The notes under the pieces were generated by a model, which was not told the origin of the DNA, searched no databases, and worked only from the letters and a program-made list of their open reading frames with translations. From Cylindrodendrum hubeiense (lineage: Eukaryota; Ascomycota; Sordariomycetes; Hypocreales; Nectriaceae): 64,000 bases of DNA. The stretch spans positions 62,001 to 126,000 of the forward strand of contig JAANBB010000024.1 in the NCBI GenBank assembly GCA_014621425.1, written 5' to 3'. This document shows, piece after piece, positions 34,505-46,460 of this stretch (within the stretch, counting starts at the first letter, position 1; each line of letters begins with the position of its first letter). The position numbers were made by a program, and so were the translations under genes.

Positions 34505-35296
34505 ATGAGAGCTCAACTGACGTCCTGGGAGATCTTGTTGTTGCTCCAATGTCTCCACTCTCGGCCAGCTGCAGCCACAGCCAGCTTGACGCCACAGCGG
34601 CTTGCCCAGGGGTACCGCGTACTCAGATCAGACACATGGTCTGCCGCCGGCCTTGATGCACGTTCTTCCCAGTTTGTGCGTGAGACGTGTTCCGGCGCCT
34701 ATAAAGACTGCAAGGGTGGCTGCATACCTACGCTGGGCGAGTGCTGCGAGTCGGGCGGTGGCTGGTGTGCTGTTGACACCGTCTGTGTCGACACCGGCTG
34801 CTGCGCGATAGGCGACGTTTGCACCGATGACCCGTCCAGCTGCCTCGGTGACATGGAAGAATGCGGTTCCAATCACTGTATCCCAGCCGGAACCACCTGT
34901 TGCAGCGATGACGGGTACTACTGTGAGGCTGGGGAGATTTGCGCCAACGAGGGGTTTAATTACTGTACCACTGGCGACAGTACAGCTGCGACGAGTTCAG
35001 GAAAATCTGCGTCTGCTACAACCCAGAGCTCGAAGGAAAATGACTCTACCTCGACAACAGCTGAAGACTCGGTCATTAGCGTGTCGACAACCACAGAGGC
35101 TGCAAGCTTCAAGTCTTCTGGGTCTGATTCCGCCACGGGGACCGATGACGGCGCAACCTCAACCAGCGTCCAAGGCACAGAAAGCACCAGTTCGCCAACA
35201 GAGACTGCAGCTGACGGGGGCTCATCGAGGCTACATGTTACTGGCCTAGCTTTAATTGCTGCCGGTATGACCTTTGCTGTGCCTTTGCTTTGGTAG
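34505..35296 (+). CDS. secreted cysteine-rich, Ser/Thr-stalked, probably GPI-anchored protein
   Basis: Single exon of 263 residues. The ATG at 34505 is the first in frame and opens a plausible signal peptide (MRAQLTSWEILLLLQCLHS). Residues about 55-155 hold some 20 Cys, several as CC or within CCES, GCC, TTCCSDDGYYC, in short loops reminiscent of granulin- or knottin-like folds. A Thr/Ser-rich stalk follows, then a hydrophobic tail (LHVTGLALIAAGMTFAVPLLW) after GGSS, fitting a GPI signal. I do not recognise a named family. It is likely a cell-wall or surface protein, forming with its neighbours a run of secreted-protein genes. Confidence 0.82.
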   Translation: MRAQLTSWEILLLLQCLHSRPAAATASLTPQRLAQGYRVLRSDTWSAAGLDARSSQFVRETCSGAYKDCKGGCIPTLGECCESGGGWCAVDTVCVDTGCCAIGDVCTDDPSSCLGDMEECGSNHCIPAGTTCCSDDGYYCEAGEICANEGFNYCTTGDSTAATSSGKSASATTQSSKENDSTSTTAEDSVISVSTTTEAASFKSSGSDSATGTDDGATSTSVQGTESTSSPTETAADGGSSRLHVTGLALIAAGMTFAVPLLW

Positions 35297-36795
35297 ACGC
35301 CTTAAATGTACTTTGAGGCAACCCTGCCTTAAATTGGACAAGTATATGCAGGCCGTTATACACATGATAGTTGATAGTGGAGGCCAGAACTGTTTATATA
35401 GATTCATCGGGTATCAAATGAATAAATGACGAGATTTCACTGTGGACCTTGTCAGCTTTGTAAATAACTCTAAATCTTTGCAAAAACCGTAAGACCTCGA
35501 TCAATTCGGATAGCGCTAAAATTCCACAGGCCAATACTTTGGATGGGATGTGACGTTTTGAACGGATATAAGTGGAATTATGCAGTAAAATTTCCACTGA
35601 ACGCGTCCGAATATGTCGAGTGCTTACGGTACGGCTCAGGGGACAACAATTGAAGATTGCTGCCACATGTTTGTTCTGCTCGATAACTTTAGTTCTACCA
35701 TTGAGTGGTAGAGCATAAATTTATCTAGGCCAATGACTAGGCACCTGTCCACATTCTAATAGCGTATCTCGACATATGAGTAACTTCTTCTGCCACTTTC
35801 TATCTCATATAAGCTAAATCCCCCGTACCATCAGACATACCTAACAGAGAACCACAGCTAGCGATAGTAACTGCCGTAGCTCTAGCACCATATCCCATGC
35901 CCGGCTTGCGGGTTTTGTTTGCGGTTGATGAAGCGAACCGAGGAAGAAGAGGCTAAAGCGATTCAGTCTCTGGGATTTAATTACCAGTAGGCCCAGAGCA
36001 CTCGCTTAACGCGACGCCTTAGGGCTAAAGTACGGCACACGTGGCGTTCGCAAGATGTCCTGCGTTCAGCGACACGATACATGACAGGGCCATTCAGAAT
36101 GTGGCTTGCTCTAGATTTTCTAATACGTCACAGGTTGTCTACTACTGTCACTATGGCGCGATGGGTAGCAGGGGACTTGATACCCCCAACCTCGGGCCAC
36201 TGGATGCGGGGTTAATCATGGTGTGGGTTGTGTAGGCATCCAAAGCTCTTCGATCGAGGGCGAAAGAGGAGTTAAAGTGTAACAATGGCGCCCGTTGAGG
36301 ATTGCCTTTAATATTAACCCCAGGTCCGATTCTCCACAGGTTGAATCTTATTCACTCGATGCTTTTATTAGTTGTCAGGAACGAAAAGGAACCCCAACTG
36401 TGTACGAGCTACGAGTCAGTCTGGGGCATACCCCAGACTCGCGGCAATGTCCCGGGGTGACACTAGTGGGGATGGCGCGGGATAGCGCAACTTTGACTTT
36501 TCAGCCTTTCTCTAGCAGCCAATTGAGCCAAGGAACCTGAATCGCACCCTTGCTATCTCTGTCAGAGTAGTCCTTCCTCAGAAGCATGACGGGCCAGGGG
36601 AACCCAACAGTACCCCTTGATTTTCATGGGGAAAGACAGCTCATGCACATGGCTATTCCATAAAGTCCCCAACTCTGCTGATTCCCCGCCTTTCACAGAC
36701 ATTTGGCTTTTGTCCTCCTCCAAATCGTCCAGGCTACATGCTTGCTCTAACTGAGACTCTGCATTCCCCTCCAGATTCTTGAACCTCGGCCGACA
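35297..36795. other. intergenic, no gene recognised
   Basis: 1.5 kb; includes the promoter of the membrane-protein gene that starts at 36796. No motif or gene is supported. Confidence 0.55.
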
Positions 36796-37956
36796 ATGGC
36801 GTCGCTGGTATACTTTGAGGTCAGCTGGTCCATTCTCAGCGTAATATGCATGGGAAATGTTCTTTTCGGCTGCGTGGTATGCGGAATTACCAGCTTTAGT
36901 CTCCTTGCTTTCGTTCCCATCATATCTTCTGCTGGAGGTGCCATCGCCTGTGGGTTATGCTACTACATCTATTACCAACCGTACCCCGCGACGAATCGAG
37001 CAGTTGCATCGGTATTTGGAGACTTATTCTGGCTGGTATGTCGATCTTCTTCCCCACTCGGCCGTCTTTGATTTGCTAATTTCGGTTGCTTTGTACCAAT
37101 AGGTTCAAGAAGCCGGGTTGCTCTTTTACAGCTATATGATCCTGCAACGCGTTCTTCGGGGCATTCGATGGCGTGTGTTCGCCAGCTTATTCTGGATTCT
37201 CACACTCGGCGTCGTTGCTACGCGTGTCGCCATCGCCGTATATCGTGTACGATCCATCCTCGACGACAACCATGGTCTGCAAGTCACCATCAACTATCTA
37301 CACATTAGCTACTTCAGCTTGATGGCGATTCTCGAGTGCATCAGTGCCTACTTCCTCATAGCGGTCTTTGCATCCGCAAGAGACACGTCTTTCCAGGCTG
37401 CGATAAAGATCGGTCTTTTTCGCTATCTCACACGAAGCACGGAAGTTCGGGTTGGCATCCTGGCAGTGCAGGGTATCTTGCGGGCTATAACACACTCGTT
37501 CCAGACCCCTGGTCAGCGGGCAGACAACATCGCCAGCCAGCTGGACCGCTTTTTGTACACCATCTTTTGTCTCTACCCAGTTCTTTTATTGTGAGTATTA
37601 GGCTACCCCCCTCGTGGGTCGTTGGCCATTCTTACTAATTCGTCCTTAGTATCGACCTGCTCGCTTCGAAACTACGCTTTACAAATTCACCAAACGGTTC
37701 ATCATCCTATGGTAATGGTGTTAACTCCAGCCGTTCCAAAGGAATTTCGACAAACAGGAGAGACAACTACTCGATGGGGAGAACCCAACACACAGTTGAG
37801 GTGCATGGAGGGAAGACAATGGGGGATAATAATGGGTCACAGGAGCAGATCATCCCTGGAAATTCCTCACAAACGGGAACTTCTGAGATTGATCTTGAGG
37901 ATATGGATACCAGGGGGAATGTTATCAAGAAGACGGTTGAGTTCAAGGTAGTTTAA
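36796..37956 (+). CDS. multi-pass integral membrane protein, fungal, 344 aa
   Basis: Three exons, 36796-37035, 37103-37590 and 37650-37956, have introns of 67 and 59 nt with good signals. The N-terminal two thirds are hydrophobic, with about six to seven predicted helices. The first is SILSVICMGNVLFGCVVCGI, then SLLAFVPIISSAGGAIACGL. Charged loops between them include RVLRGIRWR. The C-terminal 100 residues are hydrophilic, rich in Ser, Asn and Gly (SRSKGISTNRRDNYSMGRTQ ... TVEFKVV), and would lie in the cytoplasm. No signature of transporters, PTH11 or GPCR families is recognised. A conserved fungal membrane protein of unknown role is the safest call. Confidence 0.85.
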
Positions 37957-39477
37957 AGAGGCAGTAGATGTATTTAGGTCATTGAAACACAAGTAATAAC
38001 ACTAAAACTTAATAGGTAATAAACAAGTTCTTTCGAAATGGTCCGTAATAATGTGTTGGGTGCATTTGGCGGGTTGGTTGAGCCATGCGTGTTACCAGGG
38101 ATATATAAGTCAAGACCGGTCTATTTATTCTACAGAGCAACTTGCCAGACTTGCGTAGACCCTTACGTACCTGCCCAACTTTTTATTTTATTACTTTCAT
38201 TGGGCATAAGCCCAGCCTCTGGTATAGGTTTTAATTTCTGACATTTTGCTCTAATTCTTCAGCAAATTCCCCTACAAATGATATAATGACACGTACCTCG
38301 CCTTTCGATTGTCAGCTGTTTGCGTTTATTATCTGGACTTTCGTCAAACCCAACTACGTTATCGTACGTTGAAATTTGCTGCTGGTGGATGCGGTTGGTT
38401 TTGCTTGGTATGTGTTTCTACTCATCTCGATGGCAAGCCTGAGAGCAAAGAAAGGGTATGCAAGCGATGAGAATGAAGATGGTTAAGATAACGAGGACGA
38501 AGACTAAGCTACTTAAAACACGGCTACATAAAAGCAAAGTAAATTTACTAAATCCCTAACATCCCAAGAACTCTATCAGCCGTACCAATAACCAGGGGGT
38601 TTGGCTGGAAGTCTTGTTTAGACTCCTGTGTGGCGACTAAAATCCCTGTTTCCCTGGTACTGTGATCGGAGGACCTTCCTATCATGAAAGTGGATACGAG
38701 TCATTCACATGACGACATTTCTTAAAACCGTCAACTACACATCAATGAAACAGGGGGTTCAATCACCTTGTCGATACCCAATGCGACACTGAATGCGGAC
38801 CCTTGCAGAATGCTGCACCCAAGCGGTGGATGCAACCCCACACGGCGAAATGCCCATGACCCTGCCACAAACTGCGGGGAGGAGCCCATACAGTCCGATA
38901 AGGTGCCAGGTATTTTGGGGTTCAACGGAGAGTAACTTTGTGGAGTTAGTATTTTATCCTACCGTGCCATCCGCTACCAACTCGGCACGGTTGAGACCAT
39001 GCATGATCGGCGGTGCTAATGATTGCCCCTTGTCTCCTCCGGTCGGCATTGCAAAGCCACGACGAAGCCAAGCAAGCATACGAGCTCTCCTGCATTTGGC
39101 ACATGGAAGCCCATGGGCCTCCGGTCCCTCATCTCCGAAAGTTCTTCCTGAGGTTGGATCGAGATACATCCCGTTAATACTCACCCCTGAATTAGTTACG
39201 AACTTTGCAAAATGCAATCTCATTGCCTGAAGCCAGATGATCCAGTTGTATTTTAGCGAGTTTATCTCCACCGTGATTGCAGAAAATAGAGCCTATAAAG
39301 ACTAACACAGACCCTCACTGATCATACTTCCTCTAATAGTGGATAGGTCTCCATTCTTTGTACTCTCAACCTCCACGACGAATCAGTCTGTGCTCTCATT
39401 ACTTTCCTTGAGATATATGAATTGATCCCCCGGGTGATTGATTGCGTATCAGCTCAGATCACACCGACAACTTCACC
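37957..39477. other. intergenic upstream of the GMC oxidoreductase
   Basis: 1.5 kb with no supported gene. A TATAAA lies at 39294-39299, and the start codon context is CACCATG at 39474-39480. Confidence 0.5.
39294..39299 (+). promoter_or_regulatory. possible TATA box of the GMC oxidoreductase
   Basis: TATAAA about 180 bp upstream of the ATG at 39478. The position is reasonable for a fungal core promoter; supported by motif alone. Confidence 0.35.
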
Positions 39478-41400
39478 ATGAGACACTCTCTTATCTTTGG
39501 TCTTCTGGCCGCCCCGGCTTCTGTTTACGCCGTTACACTCTCTGGCTATGAATACATCATCGTGGGCTCTGGTGCCGGAGGAGGACCACTGGCCGCGCGC
39601 CTGGCTTTGGCAGGCCACAAGACTCTGCTCATCGAGGCCGGCGATGACTACAACACCGTCAACTACACCGTCCCCGCCTATTCGGCCAATGCGTCCGAGG
39701 ATCCGGAGATTGCATGGAACTTCTTTGTGCATCACTATGCCGATGATGAAAGACAGGCACGCGACTTCAAGACCACTTACGACACCCCCGATGGCGAGTA
39801 TACGGGTCTAAACCCCCCTGCAGAATCGACGCTCAAAGGGACCCTGTACCCACGTACACAGGCTCTGGGAGGATGCACGGCTCATAACGCACTGATTGCT
39901 GTTTACCCTCATCAGTCCGACTTTGAGTACATCGCATCACTTACTGGGGATGATTCATGGTCAGCTGAGAACATGCGCAAATACTTCGTCAAGGCAGAGG
40001 AGAACCGATATTTGTCTGCAGGAATCGATGGTCACGGCTACGAAGGCTGGCTGAGCACTGAGACTGCCCCACTCACTATCCCTCTTGGTGACGCACAGCT
40101 TCTCAGTCTCCTTAGTGGAGGTGCTGTCGCTCTGACGGAAGTAACCGGATCGAACATCACTATGGATGGTCTCATTGCTGGTGACGCCAATTCTGACACA
40201 CTGGCTCGTGATACGGAGCCTGGCTACTACCAGATTCCGTTGTCTTCCCGCGAAGCCAGCCGCATCGGGCCCCGCGAGCTTATCCTCTCCGTCCGGGATG
40301 CTACCTATGACAATGGTACCAAGAAGTATCCCCTCGAAGTTCGAACCAACAGCTACGTGACAAAGATCAATTTTGATGATTCGACGCCGCCCCGCGCTAC
40401 CGGCGTCGAGTTCCTCGACGGCAAGCATCTTTACAAGGCGAGCCCCTTGGCTACCGGTGCCAGCGGCGAACCTGGCAATGCAACCGCATCGCGCGAAGTT
40501 ATTGTTTCCGGGGGCGTTTACAACACTCCACAGCTCCTAAAGCTTAGTGGCATTGGCCCTGCTGAAGAGTTGGAGAAATTCGATATCCCAGTCATTGTCG
40601 ATCTTCCAGGTGTCGGGACAAATCTCCAGGACCATTATGAAATCACTGTGCAAGGAAACGCTCCTGATAACTTCACGTCGCTCGATGGATGCACATTCAG
40701 CCTATTCACAGACGAGGATCGTTGCCTTGATCGCTGGAGAACCCCTGTTGACGGCGACCACGGGATTTACTCTTCTCCAGGCTTGGCTGCCGCCATGTTC
40801 TACAAGAGTACCACCACGGCTAAGGATGAATTTGACATCTTCGCTTTCGGCGGTCCCGTCAACTTCAGGGGATACTTCCCCCAGTATGCTGTTAACGCGA
40901 CCGTCGAGCACGACTGGTTTTCCTGGGCCATCCTCAAGGCGCACCCGCGGAACACCGCTGGTGAAGTCGTTCTTCGCTCAGCTGACCCTCTTGATGTGCC
41001 AGAGATTACTTTCAATTACTTCGACACTGGAAGCGGCGACTCATCCCTTGACCTCCAGGCTATGTATGAGGCTGTCGAGCTTACGCGCAAGGCCTTTGCA
41101 GGCCAAGCTGTAAACATAACCGAGGTTCTGCCCGGTTCTGATGTGACTTCTCAGGAAGACATAGAGACTTACATCAAGAACACTGCTTGGGGTCATCACG
41201 CTTCATCGACTTGCCCAATTGGCGCTGATGACGACGCGATGGCTGTCCTTGACTCTAGCTTCCGCGTCCGTGGCGTCGCTGGTCTGCGAGTGGTTGATGC
41301 GTCGGTGTATCCTCGAATTCCGGGCACATTCACAGCTGTATCAACCTACATGGCAGCAGAGAAAGCGGCCGATGTCATTTTGAGTCAGTTGGAAGGTTAA
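39478..41400 (+). CDS. secreted GMC oxidoreductase (AA3-like), 640 aa
   Basis: Single exon. ATG at 39478 opens the signal peptide MRHSLIFGLLAAPASVYA. The FAD Rossmann motif is YIIVGSGAGGGPLAARLALAG at about residues 25-45, with LLIEAGDD ending strand 2. The GMC signatures include GGCTAHNALIAVYP and GVYNTPQLLKLSGIGP. The C-terminal catalytic His is in WGHHASSTCPIG. By ungapped alignment of the end (FTAVSTYMAAEKAADVI) to glucose oxidase and choline oxidase, the second catalytic His/Asn position falls on Phe. The family oxidises alcohols or sugars with FAD; in the secreted AA3 group this can feed LPMOs or peroxidases with H2O2, which is notable given the AA9 gene 7 kb away. The substrate cannot be told from sequence. 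Confidence 0.93.
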   Translation: MRHSLIFGLLAAPASVYAVTLSGYEYIIVGSGAGGGPLAARLALAGHKTLLIEAGDDYNTVNYTVPAYSANASEDPEIAWNFFVHHYADDERQARDFKTTYDTPDGEYTGLNPPAESTLKGTLYPRTQALGGCTAHNALIAVYPHQSDFEYIASLTGDDSWSAENMRKYFVKAEENRYLSAGIDGHGYEGWLSTETAPLTIPLGDAQLLSLLSGGAVALTEVTGSNITMDGLIAGDANSDTLARDTEPGYYQIPLSSREASRIGPRELILSVRDATYDNGTKKYPLEVRTNSYVTKINFDDSTPPRATGVEFLDGKHLYKASPLATGASGEPGNATASREVIVSGGVYNTPQLLKLSGIGPAEELEKFDIPVIVDLPGVGTNLQDHYEITVQGNAPDNFTSLDGCTFSLFTDEDRCLDRWRTPVDGDHGIYSSPGLAAAMFYKSTTTAKDEFDIFAFGGPVNFRGYFPQYAVNATVEHDWFSWAILKAHPRNTAGEVVLRSADPLDVPEITFNYFDTGSGDSSLDLQAMYEAVELTRKAFAGQAVNITEVLPGSDVTSQEDIETYIKNTAWGHHASSTCPIGADDDAMAVLDSSFRVRGVAGLRVVDASVYPRIPGTFTAVSTYMAAEKAADVILSQLEG

Positions 41401-41796
41401 GGGGAGTTGATAGGAGTTGGCGTAGCAAGTAGCGAGAGAAGGGAGAGCTGGTTGTAATGAGAGGCCGCATTCAATGAACATATTTATACCTACATATATA
41501 TTTCTTGCGCATGACTTCCTTCCATGATTTGTACCTTGAACGACGAACCGATTGAATACACTAAATAAATTATGATGAATACTCGTCTCAAATAATGCTA
41601 GATGAAAACCTGGTTGAATGACCAACACTTCCGTCACATAAAATATTACGCAAGATCTCATCGACTGTGGCCGAGTCCCACACATTTCGATCCACACTTG
41701 GTCCACACTCTTGGTCGATGAAATGCAATTAATATAAATGAGAATTACCCACAAACTATATGAGATTACTATTATTACCACTCTTCCCCCTTGAAT
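41401..41796. other. convergent 3' intergenic gap
   Basis: About 0.4 kb between two stop codons of convergent genes, AT-rich; presumably both 3' UTRs. Confidence 0.55.
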
Positions 41797-43187
41797 TTAT
41801 TCGTTCCATTGACGCGGTCCTTTATTCCATAATTCTGGGGATCGTAGCTCCTCCTCACTCTCATTTCTTTCCACATTTGTCACCTTGACCTCCCATTTTG
41901 TCTCCCTCCTGATACCAACTTTGGAGTCACTTGAGGAGCTCAAGTTGAGGCCCGTCTTCTTCACATCAACAGCCTCATCACGGCCGATGGATGAAAGGGT
42001 GTATGCTTCGCGAGCAGAGAAGCCAGTTTGTGACTTAGGCCCGGGCATTCGCGGTGATGACCCATAGTCCGACGGGCGCAGCGATATAGGCTTGCTAGTG
42101 AGTCCAAGACGGAATGCTGCCGCCTTTATGAGTGGCCGTAAGGTTGCCAGGCTGCCGGCAGTAATAGCCAATCCCTGCTCAACTGTGGACCAGATCGCAA
42201 TGTCCAAAGTATTCCCTGGCGGTGGTTAGTTAATTGTTCCAAATACCTCCTCGGCAAAGTGAGAGTGGGAAGTCATACAGAGAAAATCTGGGTTTCTAAA
42301 CAGTGGCAGGTATGGAAAGCGAGCAATGACCGCTGAGCTTGCACTATGTCTGCTATTAGCATTTTCTGATGATATGGGATTAATCCCTTGTAATAATCAG
42401 CAGAACTTGACTTACATGCATCCCATAGCAAGAAGAGGTATTAATGAAAGCTTAGTTCTTCTATGTAGTTGCAACTGCCATATAATGATTCCGGGCAGCA
42501 GCGCAAAGATAAAATCGGATATAACGGCGAACACGCTGTAGAGAGTTGCCAGCGCGATGACGATTTCGACGTTAATGCATTTTCCGGATTGAGTCTTGTT
42601 CCAAAAATATGAGACAGGACTACACTGGAACAGAGTGACAAAAAAGAAGATGCCCCCAGACAGAGCAGTGGATATCATGGCGATGTAAATCATCCACCTC
42701 TGGAGCCTGTTCGTTGTGAATCGAAGCAGGAAGCAGCCGATAGAGGATTTGCAAGAGATCATGGCGAGGGAGTACCAAAGATAGCAGAACCACCAGCACT
42801 ACATACGAGTTATAGATGAGTCGAGGCAAGTCGTCAGATGGGGGTAACTTACCATCATGGCCGTTTGGATCTGCTCCGTTTCTAGGTCGTCATGGTGACG
42901 ACCAGTTCCATAAGTGACACCTGTAGTAGAGAAAGAGGCGTACAAGGTAAAAAAGATCTAAATGTCGGAAAATTTAGACTCCGCGACGGAAAACCTGGAC
43001 AGAATGATGCGAAGGGGAGGTGTCAACATACTGTTCCAACCAACATGAGCCAGTCATCTTTTCCAAACGCCTTGACCATGAAGTAGCGAACATAGCATCG
43101 CAACACAATGGAGATCAGAGCTGCGGTCAAAAATGTTAGATTGACCACCATGAGCTGCGGTCCCCTATTCTCGATTTTTGATGCCAT
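41797..43187 (-). CDS. rhodopsin-like / PTH11-type integral membrane protein, 375 aa
   Basis: Five exons: 43187-43032, 42957-42853, 42798-42416, 42343-42279 and 42215-41797. Introns are 54-74 nt, all with GT/AG ends and consistent phases. The pattern is that of the fungal seven-helix family (PF20684): the helix 1 end VLRCYVRYFMVKAFGKDDWL, GVTYGTGRHHDDL in the loop after helix 2, the two hydrophobic runs FFFVTLFQCSPVSYFW and IVIALATLYSVFAVISDFIFALLP, and RFPYLPLFRNPDFLW with IAIWSTVEQGLAITAGSLATLRPL. The C-terminal tail is hydrophilic. No CFEM domain precedes it. The class includes surface-sensing receptors such as Pth11 but most members are uncharacterised. It faces the GMC gene tail to tail. 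Confidence 0.9.
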
Positions 43188-45048
43188 GACAGGCGAACTG
43201 ATGTGACAAGAATCCTCACATGCGGCTTTTAGGAGAGCTGAGGCCTCCCTCCCAGTGCGGTAGCATACGAGAGCTGGACGTCTTAAGTAAAAGTCAATCT
43301 TCAGCGTCGACACTGTCATCTGTGGCGCGGGGTAATTTTCTTAGGTGCAGATCAATAAGTGGCAATATGCGACGTTTGCGGTGTTGCTGCGCGGTGCCAA
43401 TGCTACGGTGCGGTGGAGAGATCCCAAACAGGCGAACGTGGAAAGATCCCCCTGCAGGGTGGGTGTCCAAGCACCAGCCGAGGTACATTGCTATGAGAGA
43501 CCTTGTTCAGATGTCGAAACCTGCAGTTCGGTTGGGGCCTTGGAATTGAGCGCTTGTTCCTGAACACTTGCCCCCCCGGAAATGTTCCGACGAACCCTCG
43601 GCTAGTGTTGTGTGTGGGATGGACCGATTAGGTGCGCTCCGAAGGATCGGCGGCTAGTACACACGCGGGCTGATTCAATTGGGAAGTATCATCGGCTAAT
43701 GTCTGTTTTAATTGGGAATGTTTTCCGACAGGGAGAGTATGCGGCCAGCCACCTCGGAGCACATGCTACCCTAGCAGGGAGCGGCCCCGAACGCGATGCT
43801 TATGTCCGATCAATTCATGCCAACCCCAGCTGAAATATCAAACCGTCTCAATGGTATTTATTAATGCCCTCTTATATGTTTATCATGTGCTTGGTAAAAG
43901 TTTGGTTGAAGTGGGACTTATGAAACACCATTACAGGTTAGCAACCCTCCAACAAACCAGCCTGTCTTACATATCGCACTTAGTGCAGGCCGCACCTACG
44001 AGACAGAAGCAGTATTGCAGGCAAGTGACTTAAAAGCTGGAATCCAAGACAAGCTAGACTAAAGATAAGGCGGGAAAGTACTGCACCTGGGAGCCCTTGA
44101 TTGAATGAGATATAACGGATTCATTAAGAGGAGAATTTTGATGACAGACACGGCTGCGATAGCTTGGGCAAAGAAATTATGGCGGTACGAAAGGCGTACT
44201 TGGATTTACTGAAGGAAAATGGCATGACATCTCTGGCATTACCCCACGTCACTTTTGTGTTCGTGGGTGGCTGTTTTCCCCCAACACATTCAGATCCATC
44301 TAACTAGCCACACCCTCGAAGAATCTGTACTCACTGTTACTGACCAGGATCGGTGGGTCATTTCTTCGATTCAACCCGATCGTCTCATTTCAAAAGTCAC
44401 GAACATGTTTTCATAATGTAGCAAGCTTACAAAACTATTCTCTCGCATTAATTATTTATTTTAGATGCGTGGATTGGCTTACAACATGTCAGGCGGATAG
44501 GTCCGATAGGAAAGTCAGCTCCGGATAGGCCGGGATCTGCAACAAAACCTACGCTCATTTGCATTGTCAATAGAACCTAAATCCAGTGGCGGTCATCCCT
44601 GGTATTAGACTTCAACCTAGATCAACCTCAATGACATAGATCGTCGGAATCCCATGGTATCATTGATCCAGGGGCATCCGGAATAGCCGGATCCCCAGGG
44701 ATAAACAGCCGACGTTCCTCCCTACTAGATCTGTAGAAAAGGCAAAATCTTCTATCGTCATCAAGCTGTTCCATGCAATTTATCTTGTCCGATACAACAA
44801 AAGCACCAAGCCCGCCGCGCATGATGGAATGCCCGATATCTACGGCAACCCACAGTGTAGAATATTGAGCATTATTGTCACTGTTCATCATAACGACGTA
44901 ATTACAGCGGCTAGTAGCACCTACAACACTTTAAATGACCAAAGAGTAACAGAAAACGTCACATGGGAACCTCATAGCGGGGTATAAGCAGGATATGTAC
45001 CCTCCAACTCCAGGCATTTTGCAATTTTTGAATGTAAGAAATAGGATC
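43188..45048. other. intergenic, no gene supported
   Basis: 1.9 kb. A minus frame at 44628-44891 (87 codons) has no recognised motif and no splicing context, so it is not called. The right end would be the promoter-distal, 3' side of the next minus-strand gene. Confidence 0.5.
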
Positions 45049-46460
45049 TTAGTAATAGTATACAACTGTTTTGAAAGAAGGTGTTTCTCTACTTTCAAAC
45101 TCATCACAGTCTGAAGTTGGCGTGATGTAGGGAGTTTCGATGACGTGTGGGGTTTCAGTGACATATGCCATGTTGTCGCCCTCATCGCAGTCTGGCGTGA
45201 TGTATGGAGTTTCAATGACGCGTGGGGTTTCGGTGACGTGCGGAGTTTCGGTGACGTGTGGGGTTTCGGTGACATATGCCATGTTGTCGCCCGCATCGCA
45301 GTCTGGTGTTTCGGTGACAACAGAACTATCGTCAAGGCTTGACTCGGAGGAAATCGTAGCAGCAGAAGTAGTCGTTGAAACGGTCGTGGCCTCCGTTGAT
45401 GAGACACCCTGTAGGCATTGAGTGAAAGTCGGACCAGTGTAAAACGTAGTCGACTCGGTGGGAGCAACATCCAAGGTTACGTTGTCAAGGTCAACATCGA
45501 CTTCGGCATAAGCCCCAGCATTGATGTTCCAGGACTCTGTGGCTTGAAGCTCACATGTCTCATTATTGTCATCCTCGTCGAACGTGATGACGGACTCAAA
45601 AATGTTGAGATAGACTCCCACTGCCGCGTCCGTCCCGAATCCAAGGATTTTGGTGCGCACGCCAAGTTCAGTACGTAAGCGAAGTGAAATCTTGAGTGTT
45701 GTAGAGCCACTAGTAACATCCCATGCCAAAATGTTGCTGTCTGCACCGTCGCTTTGAAGATTATTAGCGAAGAATTTGAGAAATAGCGATGTTGCAACTC
45801 ACAAATTGGCGCCAACAACTTCGCCGGTCACGCTTGCAGCAATCCATGATCCATCCGGAATAGTAAACTCGAAACCACCTGTTGCCTCTAGCTCGCCGTC
45901 AACCGCAATAACCAGCTCGATGTAGAAACCGAGACCCAGGGTGGCTTGCGCGCCCTTCGTTGGATAGTCAGCATTTGGCCATGATCTTAGCTAAGAGACT
46001 TACAGGTAGACTGATGCCTCCAATATTCCACAAGGGAATGGTATGTTCGCTCTCAGAACCAGCGAGAATACTAAGATCGACATGGGCAGTCGTTTTCGTG
46101 AAATGTAAAGTGATATCTGACTCCCAAACGTCTATTCTATCATCAAAGTTTGCCCCAACGCTCCCTGAAAGTTGGCAACTGGTGCAGTTGACTTCGAGAT
46201 TGTGTGGTTCTACATCACTAACGGAATATCTGTCAGTAATAATCAATATGGCTGTACAATGAGACTCACATGTCGACGATAGAGGAGTCTACTGCCGACC
46301 AGCTAAAGGATTCCGTATGATCGATATCCTTTCGCACGATCTCTGACAGGACTGATGGGGTGATATGAACATCAGGAGCTTTGGGGAACCTCGAGATGGT
46401 CCTTGCGGTTGCCACCGCCGCCAGTAGAGCCCAAACGAGTCCAAAACGTGGAGGATGCAT
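45049..46460 (-). CDS. secreted beta-rich protein with ETP repeat tail, 419 aa
   Basis: Four exons: 46460-46270, 46217-46004, 45954-45803 and 45751-45049. Introns are 49-52 nt. For the first, I chose the acceptor at 46218 because the only branch site (TACTGAC) lies too close to an earlier AG. The signal peptide is MHPPRFGLVWALLAAVATA. The body alternates short strands typical of secreted beta-sandwich proteins (EVNCTSCQLSGSVGANF, FYIELVIAVDGELEATGGFEF, TLKISLRLRTELGV). A Thr/Ser stretch follows. The last 80 residues are tandem VTETPHV/VIETPYI units, twice interrupted by PDCD-GDNMAYVTETPHV. The end is TVVYYY. No enzyme motif is seen. Probably a wall-associated or adhesin-like protein. Confidence 0.82.
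45120..45330. repeat. coding minisatellite (21-bp units, duplicated block)
   Basis: In the last exon of the gene above. Units of 21 bp (plus strand GTTTCGGTGACGTGTGGG and variants) encode VTETPHV-type heptads. A larger block starting with CATATGCCATGTTGTCGCC (about 45162 and 45279) occurs twice, 117 bp apart. Length variation between strains is likely. Confidence 0.85.

Noticed and set aside
44628..44891. Minus-strand open frame of 87 codons
   Set aside because: No motif, no signal peptide, no intron signals or conserved composition to support it.
45120..45330. Regular repeats that could be mistaken for a CRISPR array
   Set aside because: They are in-frame coding heptads of a eukaryotic secreted protein without unique spacers.
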